A stretch of 64,000 nucleotides of DNA from Cryptosporangium arvum DSM 44712 (GCF_000585375.1 NZ_KK073874.1:4805251-4869250), one strand, 5' to 3'. Shown: positions 7,784-16,893, numbered from the stretch's first letter. Numbers and translations are program-made. The notes: generated by a model from the letters alone, not told the origin.

Positions 7784-8884
7784 TCACAGCGTAGCGAAGA
7801 ACGCGCGGATGTCCGCCACCAATAACTCCGGCACCTCGAGCGCGGCGAAGTGCCCGCCGGTGTCGAAATCGGTCCAGTGGGTGATCGTGTTGACCTGCTC
7901 GGCGAACCGGCGGATCGCCATGTCCTCGGCGAACACCGCCACCCCCGTCGGCACCGGGGACCTCCCGGCCGGCCGCAGGCCCGCGGTGTGCAGCACCTCG
8001 TAGTACAGGTTCGCCGACGAGGCGGCGGTGCCGGTCACCCAGTACACCATCACGTTGGTGAGCAGCCGGTCGCGGCCGACGGGGATGCCCTCGCCGTGCG
8101 TCCACTCGTAGAACTTCTCCACGATCCACGCGAGCTGCCCGACCGGGGAGTCGTGCAGCCCGAAGGCGAGCGTCTGCGGTTTCGTGGCCTGCTGTTTGAA
8201 GTAGCCGTTGCCTTCGCGCCGGTAGTGCCGCGACAACGCCAGCCGCTGCTTCTCCACCGCCGTGAACGTGTCGTCGGGCTCGACGCGCCCGGGCGCCATG
8301 AACCCGCCGGTGGCCGCGTTGACGTGCACCCCGACGACGTTGCCGGGGTGCCGGCGGCCCATCGCCGGGGTGATCACCGCCCCGAAGTCGCCGCCCTGCA
8401 CGCCGTAGCGTTCGTAACCCAGGCGCCCCATGAGCTCGGCGAACGCGTCGGCGATCCGCTCGATGCCCCAGCCGGGCTCCGACAGCGGCCCGGAGAACCC
8501 GAACCCCGGTAACGACGGGATCACCAGGTGGAAGTCCTCGCGGAGCGGTCCGATGACGTCGAGGAACTCCACCACCGACCCGGGCCAGCCGTGCACCAGC
8601 AGCAGCGGCAGCGCGTCGGCCCGCGGCGAGCGCACGTGCAGGAAATGCAGGCGCTGCCCGTCGACGTCGGTCGTGTACTGCGGATGGGCGTTGAGCTCGG
8701 CTTCGGCGGCCCGCCAGTCGTAGCCGCGGGCCCAGTAGCCGGCCAGGTCACGCAGATAGTCGACGGGGACGCCCCGCTGCCAGCCGGGGCCGGGCAGCGA
8801 CGGGGTCCAGCGGGTGCGGGCCAGGCGGTCGGCGAGGTCGTCGAGGTCGGTTCGGGGAACGTCGATCCGGAACTCCGCGATCAT
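7784..8884 (-). CDS. epoxide hydrolase with N-terminal EHN domain
   Basis: This 366-residue protein has the N-terminal epoxide hydrolase domain, including [10 protein letters not shown] and [16 protein letters not shown]. An alpha/beta hydrolase core follows. The oxyanion motif is HGWPGS near residue 99, the nucleophile Asp is about 166 in GVQGGDFGA, and the terminal His is in TGGHFAALE. It opens epoxides to diols. Its ATG overlaps the stop of the upstream FAD monooxygenase (ATGA), so a monooxygenase-epoxide hydrolase relay is plausible though the substrate is unknown. Confidence 0.93.
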   Translation of the reverse strand: MIAEFRIDVPRTDLDDLADRLARTRWTPSLPGPGWQRGVPVDYLRDLAGYWARGYDWRAAEAELNAHPQYTTDVDGQRLHFLHVRSPRADALPLLLVHGWPGSVVEFLDVIGPLREDFHLVIPSLPGFGFSGPLSEPGWGIERIADAFAELMGRLGYERYGVQGGDFGAVITPAMGRRHPGNVVGVHVNAATGGFMAPGRVEPDDTFTAVEKQRLALSRHYRREGNGYFKQQATKPQTLAFGLHDSPVGQLAWIVEKFYEWTHGEGIPVGRDRLLTNVMVYWVTGTAASSANLYYEVLHTAGLRPAGRSPVPTGVAVFAEDMAIRRFAEQVNTITHWTDFDTGGHFAALEVPELLVADIRAFFATL

Positions 8885-10023
8885 GCGTCGACGGTAACGA
8901 GCTGCTCCGAGGACGTCAGCAGATCGACCAGACCCCGCGGGGCGTCCGCACGGAAGCACACCGCGAACATCGCCGCCGCCTCGGCCGCGGCCGCGGAGGC
9001 CCGCGGGAACAGCAGCTCCTCGTAGGCGCCGAGCGCGGCCTCGGGGTCGTTCGGGTGGCCCACCAGCGCCGCGGCGAGCTCGGCGCCGTCGAGCATCGCC
9101 TGGTTCGCGCCGTCGCACGCGAACGGCGCCATCAGGTGCGCGGCATCGCCGAGCAGCGTCACCCCGGGGGTGCGGGGCCAGCGGTGCCCGGCCGGCAGCG
9201 TGTGGATGCCACGCGCCACCAGCGGGCCGCCGGCCTCCGCGACCAGCGCGCGCAGACCCTCGTGCCAGCCGTCGAACGCCGCCAGCAGCGCGGCCCGCAG
9301 GTCCGCGGGCGCCCACCGGTCGGGGACGGCCAGCGCCGCGTACACCTGCAGGCTCCCGTCGGCGTCGCGATGGCAGATCAGGCCCCGGCCGTCGCCGAGG
9401 GCGAGTGTCAGCCCGGGCCCGGCGACGGCCGCGGCCACCGGGTGGCGGGCGTCGGCGTCGAACAGCGTCAGCTCGACGTACGTCGAGCCGGTGGAGGTGG
9501 GTTCGGCCGCCGACACCAGCGGGCGGATCCGTGACCAGCCGCCGTCCGCCCCGACCAGCACACCGCTGCTCACCGGTGGGGCACCGGCGATACGCACCTC
9601 GTGCCGGCCGCCGTCCAGCGGCCGGACCCCGGTGACCTCCGCGCCCCACCGGACGGTGCCCGGCGGCAACGACCCGACGAGCAGGGCACGCAGTGCGCGG
9701 CGGTCGACCTCGGGACGGTCGGGGACGGCGTCGGCGTGCTGCTCGTAGTGCCGGGCGCCGGCGGCGTCGAGGATGCGCAGCGCACCACCGCCGGGCGTGG
9801 TGATCGCCGCGACCTCCCGCTGCAGCCCGGCCGCCCGCAGCGCGGCCCCGCCCGAGGCCGGGTGCAGGTCGAGCACACCGCGGCGGCGATCGTCGGGATG
9901 AGGGGCCCGGTCGTAGACCACGGCGGGCACACCGTGGTGGTGCAGGACGCGGGCGGCGGTCAGCCCACCGAGCCCCGCACCGACGATCACGATCGGATGA
10001 TGCTCCATTTGCACACTTTGCAC
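8881..10023 (-). CDS. FAD-dependent monooxygenase (class A)
   Basis: The protein has up to 380 residues. A GxGxxG motif ([16 protein letters not shown]) sits at the N terminus and the second FAD motif is [15 protein letters not shown]. It resembles single-component TetX/PHBH-like flavin monooxygenases. The start may be GTG 10023 or, five codons in, ATG 10008 ([10 protein letters not shown]); neither has a strong ribosome site. It is translationally coupled to the epoxide hydrolase. The upstream gap has a perfect inverted repeat that could be an operator. Confidence 0.87.
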   Translation of the reverse strand: MQSVQMEHHPIVIVGAGLGGLTAARVLHHHGVPAVVYDRAPHPDDRRRGVLDLHPASGGAALRAAGLQREVAAITTPGGGALRILDAAGARHYEQHADAVPDRPEVDRRALRALLVGSLPPGTVRWGAEVTGVRPLDGGRHEVRIAGAPPVSSGVLVGADGGWSRIRPLVSAAEPTSTGSTYVELTLFDADARHPVAAAVAGPGLTLALGDGRGLICHRDADGSLQVYAALAVPDRWAPADLRAALLAAFDGWHEGLRALVAEAGGPLVARGIHTLPAGHRWPRTPGVTLLGDAAHLMAPFACDGANQAMLDGAELAAALVGHPNDPEAALGAYEELLFPRASAAAAEAAAMFAVCFRADAPRGLVDLLTSSEQLVTVDA

Positions 10024-10025
10024 CG

Positions 10026-10043
10026 TTTACCGCGTCGGGTAAA
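10026..10043. promoter_or_regulatory. inverted repeat in divergent promoter region
   Basis: TTTACC and GGTAAA form perfect arms around a 6-bp spacer in the 50-bp gap between the monooxygenase and the FBP-domain gene. The adjacent TTTGCAC direct repeats (near 10010-10024) add to the look of a regulator site. The regulator is unknown; no regulator gene is adjacent. Confidence 0.4.
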
Positions 10044-10073
10044 GCAATTGCCCGTTCGCGTAGCGTCCGTTGT

Positions 10074-10568
10074 ATGAAACAACTCGCCGAACCCGAGATC
10101 CGGGGCGCGTTCGTCAACTGCTCCAAGGGCGAGGCCAAACGGATCCCGATGGCCCGGGACCTCGACACCCGGCCGTGGGACGACCTGGACTACCTGGGAT
10201 GGACCGACCTGTCGGCCCCCGACCGCAGCTACCTGGCCACCGAACACGACGGCACGCTCGTCGCCGTGGTGCTGCGCGCCGCCACCGGGCCCCGCGGCTA
10301 CACCCGGCGCAGCCTCTGCTCGCTGTGCCTCACCCAGCATCCCGGCCGCGGCGTCGCGCTGATGACCGCACGCAAGACCGGCGCGGCCGGACGGCAGGGC
10401 AACTCCGTCGGCACCTACGTGTGCAGCGACCTCGCGTGCTCGCTCTACGTCCGGGGCCTCCGGAAACCCGCCGTCGGCGGACGCCTCGAGGAGACCCTCA
10501 CGGTCGACGACCAGATCACCCGCCTCCGGCTGCACCTCGACGGTTTCCTGCGCAACCTGGAGAGCTAG
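10074..10568 (+). CDS. FBP-domain (FusB-like) EF-G-binding protein
   Basis: The 164-residue protein matches the FBP domain family related to the C-terminal zinc domain of FusB. Four cysteines (about 82, 85, 117 and 122, in CSLC and CSDLAC) form the zinc site. The core motifs [13 protein letters not shown] and [17 protein letters not shown] are typical. FusB proteins bind elongation factor G and rescue it from fusidic acid; actinobacterial members are common but less studied. The ATG start follows the shared divergent promoter region. Confidence 0.85.
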   Translation: MKQLAEPEIRGAFVNCSKGEAKRIPMARDLDTRPWDDLDYLGWTDLSAPDRSYLATEHDGTLVAVVLRAATGPRGYTRRSLCSLCLTQHPGRGVALMTARKTGAAGRQGNSVGTYVCSDLACSLYVRGLRKPAVGGRLEETLTVDDQITRLRLHLDGFLRNLES

Positions 10569-10578
10569 GCGGCGCCGC

Positions 10579-10869
10579 TCAGGCGACGTCGCGGGCCAGC
10601 TGATCGATCGCGCGGTGCAGATCGGCCAGACGCAGCGTCACGGTGGCGTCCCCGGTGGCCGCCAGCTGCGTGAGGCCGGCCTCCACGTACTCGCGGACCA
10701 GCGCCGAGGGCGTCACCCCGCGCCGCGCGGCCTCGGCCTCCAGCTGCGTGGACAACGCGGCGGGCAACCGGGTGGAGTGCACCACGGTCGCGCCCCGCCC
10801 GGGCGTCTCGGCCACCGCGCCCGACCAGTCGGTGCCGGCCAGGACCTCCATCGCCTCGTCGCGGCTCAT
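10579..10869 (-). CDS. ribbon-helix-helix antitoxin-like protein
   Basis: The protein has 96 residues. The central segment VVHSTRLPAALSTQLEAEAARRG, with VTPSALVREYVEAGL after it, fits a CopG/Arc ribbon-helix-helix DNA-binding fold. The N-terminal part, EVLAGTDWSGAV, could be the toxin-contact region. Its ATG overlaps the stop of the upstream small gene (ATGA), a typical toxin-antitoxin arrangement with the putative toxin first. Toxin neutralisation is inferred, not proven. Confidence 0.68.
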   Translation of the reverse strand: MSRDEAMEVLAGTDWSGAVAETPGRGATVVHSTRLPAALSTQLEAEAARRGVTPSALVREYVEAGLTQLAATGDATVTLRLADLHRAIDQLARDVA

Positions 10870-11144
10870 GCCTCGCCCCTCTCCAGCACGTCAGCGATCT
10901 GACGGGCCTCGTCGCGCTGCAGCTCGCGGGCCGACACGACCAGGTACTGATCGGGGTCCTCCTCGATCAGAACCACGGCCACCCACCGGCCGTCGGCGGT
11001 CACCGACGCCACCCGCAGCACCGCCCCGATGTGCTGGCGAACCCGCCGCGGTGCGCGCAACACCTGCAGCGCGGCCTGCCAGCCCACCCCGGCGGCGTCG
11101 AGGGCGTCGTAGGACCGCTCGTCGAACCGGTAGGTCTCGTCCAC
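10866..11144 (-). CDS. small BrnT-like protein, possible toxin
   Basis: The predicted protein has 92 residues from GTG 11144 (VDETYRFDERSYDALDAAG). The layout of a GV segment, then RRVRQHIGAVLRVASVTADG, then YLVVSARELQRDEAR loosely recalls BrnT/RelE-type toxins, where the SAR motif near the end is typical. Sequence identity to any named toxin is not clear. It is translationally coupled to a ribbon-helix-helix gene, which supports a toxin-antitoxin reading. The longer upstream frame is rejected because it runs into the next gene's end. Confidence 0.6.
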   Translation of the reverse strand: MDETYRFDERSYDALDAAGVGWQAALQVLRAPRRVRQHIGAVLRVASVTADGRWVAVVLIEEDPDQYLVVSARELQRDEARQIADVLERGEA

Positions 11145-11187
11145 GAACCGAACGTAGACGAGTGTAAACAGGGCGGTTGATCGGGGG

Positions 11188-11763
11188 CTAGACCTCGGTG
11201 TCTGATTCGTTCCCGCCGGTCGTGGTCGCGGGGGCGTACGTGACGGCGATCGCACCGCCCGGGAACGGCTCGGAGCTGATGAGCGTCAACTCGGTCGGGG
11301 CGGTGAACAGCGGCAGGCCACTGCCCAGCGCCACCGGGTGGACGACCAGCCGGTACTCGTCCACCAGGCCCCGCGCGATCAGCGCACGGGCGAACCCCGC
11401 GCCGCCGTGCGCCAGCAGGTCGTCGCCGTCCTCGGCTTTGAGGCGGCCGACCTCGGCGGTCAGGTCACCGGAGAGCACCGTCGTGTGCGGCCACGTGCCC
11501 TCGGCGAGGGTGCGGGAGAACACGATCTTCGGGATGTCGTTCATCGGCGCCGCGTAGGGCTCGTCGGAGTCCGGCCAGTGCGTGGCCATGTCGCCGTAGG
11601 TGACACGGCCCATCAGGTGCGCGCCGGCCCGCCCCAGCAGATCGACCATCCACTCCTGCAGTTCCTCGTCGACGCTCGGGAAGATCCACCCGACGTCACC
11701 GTCGTTCCTCCCCACGAAACCGTCCAGCGAGACCGACATCTTCACGACGAGCTTTCGCGGCAT
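11188..11763 (-). CDS. dihydrofolate reductase family protein (RibD C-terminal type)
   Basis: This 191-residue protein has the RibD_C/DHFR-like fold. It begins KLVVKMSVSLDGFVGRNDGD and carries the family motifs HLMGRVTYGDM and IVFSRTL. GGAGFARALIARGLVDEYRL follows, then PVALGSGLPLF. NADPH-dependent reductase activity is expected, but most stand-alone members have no known substrate. Two more members of the family lie at 16163-16771 and 61125-61706. Confidence 0.88.
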   Translation of the reverse strand: MPRKLVVKMSVSLDGFVGRNDGDVGWIFPSVDEELQEWMVDLLGRAGAHLMGRVTYGDMATHWPDSDEPYAAPMNDIPKIVFSRTLAEGTWPHTTVLSGDLTAEVGRLKAEDGDDLLAHGGAGFARALIARGLVDEYRLVVHPVALGSGLPLFTAPTELTLISSEPFPGGAIAVTYAPATTTGGNESDTEV

Positions 11764-11850
11764 GAGTCGTGCGTAGCGGCGACGGCGGGTGGACGCAAGC
11801 CGGTTCCCTCAGCTCGTGGCCAGAACCCGGCGCTCGGTACAGTTCCGGTC

Positions 11851-12810
11851 ATGCTGACGATCGCGGTGCTGGCCCTCCCGCACGTGGTGCCGTTCGACCT
11901 GGCGGTGCCGGTCGAGGTGTTCGGACGCAGCCGCCGCACCGACGGGACACCCGCCTACCGGGTGATCGTGTGCGGCCCGCCCGGCGACGTCGACGCCGGG
12001 CTGTTCACGATCCGCGTCCGGCACCCCCTGGCCGCCCTGGACACGCTCACCGCCGCCGACACGATCGTCGTACCGGGCGTCGACGACGTGGACGTCCCCG
12101 CCGCCCCCGAGATCCTCGACGCCCTGCGCACCGCCGCCGCACGCGGTGTGCGCATCGCGTCGGTGTGCTCGGGGGCGTTCGTGCTCGCCGCCACCGGCCT
12201 GCTCGACGGGCTGCGCGCCACCACCCACTGGCTCGGCACCGCCGCACTGGCCGCCCGGCACCCGGCGATCGACGTCGACCCCGACGTGTTGTTCGTCGAC
12301 AACGGCCAGCTGCTCACCTCCGCCGGCGCCGCCGCCGGCCTCGACCTGTGCCTGCACCTGGTACGCCGCGACCACGGCGCGGCCGTGGCCGCCGACGCCG
12401 CCCGCCACTCGGTGATGCCGCTGGAACGCGACGGCGGCCAGGCCCAGTTCATCGCCCACGAGCCACCGGTACCCGACGGTGTGTCCCTGCGGCCCCTGCT
12501 GACGTGGCTGGAGGAACACCTCGACGAGGAACTCACCCTCGACCGGATCGCCCGGCAGGCCGCGCTCTCCACCCGCACGCTGTCACGCCGGTTCCGCGAA
12601 CAGACGTCGTCGACGCCGCTGCAGTGGCTCAACCGGGCGAGGCTGCGGCGGGCGCAACACCTGCTGGAGACCACCGACCATCCGGTCGAGCGGGTGGGCG
12701 GCCTGGTGGGGTTCGCGGCGGCGAGCACGTTCCGTGACCGGTTCGCGCGGTTGGTGGGGGTGAGCCCGGCGGTGTACCGGGCGAGGTTCCGCCAGGCGCC
12801 AGCGGCGTAG
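11851..12810 (+). CDS. GlxA-family AraC transcriptional regulator
   Basis: This 319-residue regulator has an N-terminal DJ-1/PfpI-like domain (MLTIAVLALPHVVPFDLAVP to about 170) with the elbow SVCSGAF. Two AraC helix-turn-helix units lie at about 215-312, the first around LDRIARQAALSTRTLSRRF. The second is PVERVGGLVGFAAASTFRDR. The ATG at 11851 gives the standard family start. A target is not evident. It is divergent from the DHFR-like gene, which is a candidate target. Confidence 0.93.
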   Translation: MLTIAVLALPHVVPFDLAVPVEVFGRSRRTDGTPAYRVIVCGPPGDVDAGLFTIRVRHPLAALDTLTAADTIVVPGVDDVDVPAAPEILDALRTAAARGVRIASVCSGAFVLAATGLLDGLRATTHWLGTAALAARHPAIDVDPDVLFVDNGQLLTSAGAAAGLDLCLHLVRRDHGAAVAADAARHSVMPLERDGGQAQFIAHEPPVPDGVSLRPLLTWLEEHLDEELTLDRIARQAALSTRTLSRRFREQTSSTPLQWLNRARLRRAQHLLETTDHPVERVGGLVGFAAASTFRDRFARLVGVSPAVYRARFRQAPAA

Positions 12811-12824
12811 CGCGGTAGTAGGGG

Positions 12825-13469
12825 TTACACGCCGGTAGTGGAGCCGGGACGCACGATCATCAGCACGACGACGACGGCCCAGAGCAGGTTGAAGATGCCG
12901 GTGGCCATGCCCAGCCGGGCCGCCGAGCGCGCTGCCTCCGGACGGTCGCCGGTGGAAACGGCTTCACCTGGGGTGGAGGGTGAGTCTTCCGGTGTGGTTC
13001 CGGTAGGGGCGAGTGCGGGGCCGGTAGCCGTGACCGTGCCGCCGTCCGAGGCGGCTGTGGTTGGGGTGGCTGTGGTGCGGGTGGCTTTGGTGCGGGCGGC
13101 CGTGGTGCCGGTCAGGGTGGTCGGCGTCGTGGGCGCGTCTAGCGCGGCCAGGGCCTGGGACTGCTGGGGGAGCACCGCGAGCAGCAACACCGCGGCGGCG
13201 ATGGCGGTGAGCACGATCGAGCTGAGCAACCACGCATCGGTCAGCACGCCGAGCGCCGCCGCGGTCGCCAACCCGAACGCCGGCACGGTCAACCCGACGA
13301 CCGTGTAGACCCGGCAGATGCGGTGCAACACGGCGAGGATCGTCGGCGCCTTCGGATCCTGCGCGGCCGTGCGCACGTACCGCGGAAACATACTGGCCGC
13401 GACGGCGACCGGCCCGATCGTGAGAATCGCGGCCAGAACATGGAGGCTGAGGAAGAACGCGGCATTCAC
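12825..13469 (-). CDS. DUF2269-like membrane protein with Thr/Ala-rich insert
   Basis: The predicted protein has 214 residues from GTG 13469 (VNAAFFLSLHVLAAILTIGP). Four membrane segments are seen: AFFLSLHVLAAILTIGPVAV, VVGLTVPAFGLATAAALGVL, LLSSIVLTAIAAAVLLLAVL and a last one, FNLLWAVVVVLMIVRP. The pattern fits DUF2269 integral membrane proteins. Between segments 3 and 4 is an unusual low-complexity stretch of about 70 residues rich in Thr, Ala and Pro, which may be a soluble linker. Function is unknown. Confidence 0.72.
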   Translation of the reverse strand: MNAAFFLSLHVLAAILTIGPVAVAASMFPRYVRTAAQDPKAPTILAVLHRICRVYTVVGLTVPAFGLATAAALGVLTDAWLLSSIVLTAIAAAVLLLAVLPQQSQALAALDAPTTPTTLTGTTAARTKATRTTATPTTAASDGGTVTATGPALAPTGTTPEDSPSTPGEAVSTGDRPEAARSAARLGMATGIFNLLWAVVVVLMIVRPGSTTGV

Positions 13470-14086
13470 GCGCCCCGACGTTAGGGCGACGGCACGCTCC
13501 CCGGCAGCGGCAAGAACGCCATCCTCCGCCGACTTCCCGCCATCACTTCTCCGCGCCGCACCTCCCTCCACCGCACCGTTGCGCCCAGCCGCCATCCGTG
13601 GTCGCGCTGTCCGCCCACATCAAAGACCGCGCCCGCCGCACCCCGGCGCTAGTGGCCTGCGCTCACCTGGCCCTCCGGCGGCTGCGCGGGCACATCGACG
13701 CGCACACCCGCGTTGTTCGGCTGCGCTCACTCGGCCTTCCGCGGCTGCGCTCACCCGGGGTACTCGCCAGTTGCGACCTCTCTGCCCGGCCCAGCCGCCA
13801 CTCACTTCGGCCCTCCGCGTCCGCGCGTTCACCCCGGCTACCCCAGCCTCCTGGGCCGTACGAAGGCAGTGGCATCTATGCGGCACCGAGGCGCACACCG
13901 TTCGAACGCGGGCCTTTCCGTGAGGCAATTCAGAGGTGGGCGTTCGGGTGCGGGCCGCCCAGTTGTGAGCGTTCGCATGTGGGGCCGCCCGTACGCGAAC
14001 CGGTCGGGCGCAAAGCATTCGGACATAACGCATTTGGGCGCGAGGCGCAGTGCACGCGGCAGCCGCGCGCCGACATCTGCGCCTCC

Positions 14087-14146
14087 GGTATTCGTGCCCC
14101 GGGTATTCGTGCCCCGGGTATCTCGGCCTCCGGTATCTCGGCCTCC
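14087..14146. repeat. tandem repeat, four 15-bp units
   Basis: Two copies of GGTATTCGTGCCCCG are followed by two copies of GGTATCTCGGCCTCC. The 15-bp period and pairwise identity point to stepwise duplication. In the plus frame the units would encode a five-residue repeat, but no supporting gene is seen. Confidence 0.85.
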
Positions 14147-14360
14147 GGTGCGATGCGACCGGAGAGATGGGCGCCCGAGTGGTCTGCGCATGGCCCGCAT
14201 GAAGCGCGCGGAAGACAGCCGGTATGCCGCCGTCCGCGCCCCACGCTTGGAGCCCCACGCTTGGAGACCCACGCGCCTGACCTACCGCGCGCCTGACTTC
14301 CCGCGCGCTGCGCATGAGACGTCCTACCGCCCAGACTCTTGCGCACCAGTGGCGAGATGC

Positions 14361-14445
14361 CGCGGTGGCGGGGGCCGCGGTGGCGGGGGCCGCGGTGGCG
14401 GGGGCCCGGTGGCGGGGGCCCGGTGGCGGGGGCCCGGTGGCGGGC
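14361..14445. repeat. G-rich tandem repeat, 15- and 14-bp units
   Basis: Three perfect copies of CGCGGTGGCGGGGGC are followed by two copies of CCGGTGGCGGGGGC and a partial third. The change from 15 to 14 bp breaks any reading frame, which argues against a coding role. The runs of G could fold into four-stranded structures. Confidence 0.85.
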
Positions 14446-14810
14446 CAAGGTGGCGGGTGGCGGAGTCGCGAGTGGCGACCGTGAACCGACTCTCCGATGA
14501 GCTGAGTCGCCCGGTCCTGGCACGCGGGAGGGGGCCCTGTCGCCGGCCGGGGCCGACCTGCCCGGCGCTCGCGGGGTGAGGCGCCGCGCACCCCGGAGAT
14601 TTCCGGTGCCTGTCCAGTATCTCCCGCGGAGCGGCCCCAGGGCATCGTTCTGGGAGAGGACGCCCCGGGTAACGGGCCCGATCTACGGTTGCGGCGCCGA
14701 CCCGGCCAGCTGTGCACGCGGCTCCCGTGTGCCACGACATCGCGCGGGCCGGGCATCGAGCAGCGAGGCGCGCCGACCGGTCGGCGCCCCGGACCAGACA
14801 GGAGAACAGC

Positions 14811-15329
14811 GTGGCCGAGCAGGTGCGCGAACTGGCCGCCGAACTGATCGCGATGGCGGCGGCCGACACGCAAGCGACCCCGTACGGCCTGGACACCGCG
14901 ACCCCGGCCCACCAGCTGGCCTGGCGCCGGCTGACCACCGAACACGCCGACCGGCTCGCCACCCTGATGGCCCGGCACGGCTGGCCGACCCCCGGGCTGG
15001 TCGGCGCGGAAGCGTCCCGGTGCGCGTGGAAGATCGCGATGCACGCCGACCGGCAACTGGACGTCCAGCGCCGCGCGCTTGCGCTCCTCGACGAGGCGGT
15101 CGCCGCCGGCGAAGGAACCCCGCGCGAGGTGGCGATGCTGCGTGACCGGGTGCTCGTCAACGAGGGCCACCCGCAGATCTACGGCACCCAGATCGCCGCC
15201 GTGCAGGACGGCCGGCCCGTACCCTGGCCCGTGGCCGATCCCGACCGCATGGAGGAGCTCCGCGCCTCCGTGGGCCTCCCGTCCTTCGCCGACCACATCG
15301 CCGCCAATCCGCTACCCGCCCCTCACTAA
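14811..15329 (+). CDS. DUF6624 family protein
   Basis: The 172-residue protein starts at GTG 14811, eight bases after GGAGAA. It carries the DUF6624 pattern: N-terminal helices ending in RLATLMARHGWPTPGLVGAE, then AWKIAMHADRQLDVQRRALA. The conserved ending LRDRVLVNEGHPQIYGTQ follows. The family is widespread in actinobacteria and proteobacteria and has no established biochemical role. The gene stands alone, with the repeat-rich stretch upstream and about 200 bp of featureless DNA downstream. Confidence 0.8.
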   Translation: MAEQVRELAAELIAMAAADTQATPYGLDTATPAHQLAWRRLTTEHADRLATLMARHGWPTPGLVGAEASRCAWKIAMHADRQLDVQRRALALLDEAVAAGEGTPREVAMLRDRVLVNEGHPQIYGTQIAAVQDGRPVPWPVADPDRMEELRASVGLPSFADHIAANPLPAPH

Positions 15330-15535
15330 CGCGGCTCTACCGCCGGCGTGTCGGCGATCCACCGTCGATACCGCGACGGCACCCGCGTCGAAGGTGCGAC
15401 GCACCCGGGCGCTCGGCCCGCCGAAAGCACGACGCACTCACCACCTCGTCGATCGCGATCCCGGGCAGGTGCGACAGCACCTCCTGCGCGGCTTCACGCC
15501 GCAGGACAACGAGCCACGGACCGTACGATCGCCCG

Positions 15536-16105
15536 ATGGACGGCCGAACCGACCAAGCCGGCAAGCGCGTGATCCACATCGCGGACTACGACCCGTCGTG
15601 GCCGGCGCGCTTCGCGGAGATCGGCGCCGCGCTTCGCCGAGCACTCGGGGACGTGGCCCTGCGCATCGACCACATCGGTTCCACCTCGGTGCCCGGACTC
15701 GCCGCGAAGGCGATCATCGATGTCCAGATATCGGTCATCCGTCTGGAGCCGGTGGAGCCGTTCCGTGATCGTCTGCGCGGCATGGGGCTGGTCTACCGGG
15801 CGGACAACCCCGAACGAACCAAACGCTACTTCCGGGAAGCGCCGGGCCGTCCGCGTTCACACATCCACGTCCGCCGCGCCGGCAGCTTCTCCGAGCAGTT
15901 CTCCCTGCTGTTCCGCGACTTCCTCCGCGTGGACCGGCGGGCGGCCGCCGATTACGTCTCGGTCAAGCGGGATCTCGCCCGGCGGCATCCCCACGACGGG
16001 CAGGCATACACCGACGCCAAGGCAGCGATCTGCTGGGCGATCATCCACCGAGCCGACGAGTGGGCACAACAGAACGGATGGGAGCCGGGCCCGTCCGACG
16101 CCTGA
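15536..16105 (+). CDS. GrpB family protein (nucleotidyltransferase-like fold)
   Basis: This 189-residue protein has the GrpB/UPF0157 signature: YDPSWPARFAEI, then IDHIGSTSVPGLAAKAIIDV, then the RSHIHVRRAGSFSEQFSLLF region and an ending around YTDAKAAICWAII. The fold is related to nucleotidyltransferases, and some relatives are fused to CoaE. A precise reaction is not known. The start could also lie at the internal residue before HIADYDPSW; ATG 15536 is used here. Confidence 0.88.
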   Translation: MDGRTDQAGKRVIHIADYDPSWPARFAEIGAALRRALGDVALRIDHIGSTSVPGLAAKAIIDVQISVIRLEPVEPFRDRLRGMGLVYRADNPERTKRYFREAPGRPRSHIHVRRAGSFSEQFSLLFRDFLRVDRRAAADYVSVKRDLARRHPHDGQAYTDAKAAICWAIIHRADEWAQQNGWEPGPSDA

Positions 16106-16162
16106 GCCGGGTGGGACGTCGTCATCGCGTCTCGGCCGAGGAGCGGATGCAGGGACGCGCGG

Positions 16163-16771
16163 TCATGTGATGACCCGGTAGCGCAGATGGGTGACGCCGT
16201 CGGATTCGACCACTCGGGTGCATTCGAGGCCCACGGGCTCCGGCAGGTTCGCGAAGAGCGCGACGCCGCTACCGAGGAGGACCGGGATCAGATTGAGGTT
16301 GATCTCGTCGACCAGTCCCGCCGCCATGTACTGCTGCGCGACGTTCGCGCTGGTGATGCCGATGGGGCGGTCACCAGCCACGTGGCGGGCCTGGTCCAGG
16401 GCGCTGCGGATGCCGTCGGTCACGGCCGTCCCGCCGGTGCCCGGCCCCACCCAGTGAGGCGGAGCGCTGTGGGTGAGGACGAAGAACGGTGCGCCGGCCG
16501 GGTGGTGGCCGCCCCAGCCGCGGGCGATGTCGAAGGTGCGTCGGCCGGTGAGCACAGCGCCGCAGTCGAAGAGTTCGGTGGCGACCTGGCGGCTGCGGGT
16601 CGGCGGGGCGAATCGAGGGTCGTTCGCGAGTGGCTCCGTACCGGCGGTCCACCAGTCGAACAGGCTGCTGCCGCCGTCGCCCAGCGGGTTGTCCGGCCCG
16701 TCGTGCGGTCCGGCGATGTAGCCGTCCAGAGAGATCGACAGGCTGATGGAGGTGATCGTCATGCCAGGCAT
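16163..16771 (-). CDS. dihydrofolate reductase family protein (RibD C-terminal type)
   Basis: This 202-residue protein has the RibD_C fold: SISLSISLDGYIAGPHDGPD, then GAVLTGRRTFDIARGWGG and FFVLTHS. Later motifs are VAQQYMAAGLVDEINLNLIP and LLGSGVALFANL. The TGRRTFD motif and the glycine-rich stretch suggest NADPH binding. The substrate is unknown. It belongs to a subgroup with a longer insert (DWWTAGTE) than the family member at 11188-11763. Confidence 0.88.
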   Translation of the reverse strand: MPGMTITSISLSISLDGYIAGPHDGPDNPLGDGGSSLFDWWTAGTEPLANDPRFAPPTRSRQVATELFDCGAVLTGRRTFDIARGWGGHHPAGAPFFVLTHSAPPHWVGPGTGGTAVTDGIRSALDQARHVAGDRPIGITSANVAQQYMAAGLVDEINLNLIPVLLGSGVALFANLPEPVGLECTRVVESDGVTHLRYRVIT

Positions 16772-16818
16772 TCAACCATATGGTTTAAAGGCTTCGGGGC
16801 GGCTGCACGGACGACGAA

Positions 16819-16858
16819 GGCCCGCTGCCGCGGTCCTGGGGGACCGGGGCGGCGGGCC
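16819..16858 (-). terminator. terminator after the ABC exporter gene
   Basis: An 18-bp stem with two imperfect pairs and a 4-nt loop lies 36 bp past the end of the exporter gene. It falls in the gap before the DHFR-like gene on the same strand. There is no U tract, as is usual for actinobacterial terminators. Confidence 0.6.
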
Positions 16859-16893
16859 AGCGTAGGGCCGGGGCGGTGGGCCCGCGCCGACGG

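Larger units (their letters stand above)
13470..14810. other. 1.3 kb stretch without a convincing gene, rich in repeats
   Basis: Several long frames are open here on both strands, but none looks like a protein: they are rich in Arg, Pro, Gly and His, have no start with a ribosome site and overlap one another. The stretch contains two clusters of short tandem repeats (14087-14146 and 14361-14445) and recurring words such as GGGCCGCCC and GCGTTCG. It may be intergenic DNA expanded by repeat slippage, or an eroded gene. The end near 14790 contains the ribosome site of the next gene. Confidence 0.6.

Noticed and set aside
14361-14445. Tandem array as a CRISPR
   Set aside because: Units are directly adjacent without spacers and no cas genes are near.
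13620-15296. Long minus-strand open frame of 558 codons across the repeat island and the DUF6624 gene
   Set aside because: It is antisense to a good gene, crosses repeat arrays and has Arg/Pro/Gly-biased composition. Long antisense frames are common in such GC-rich DNA.
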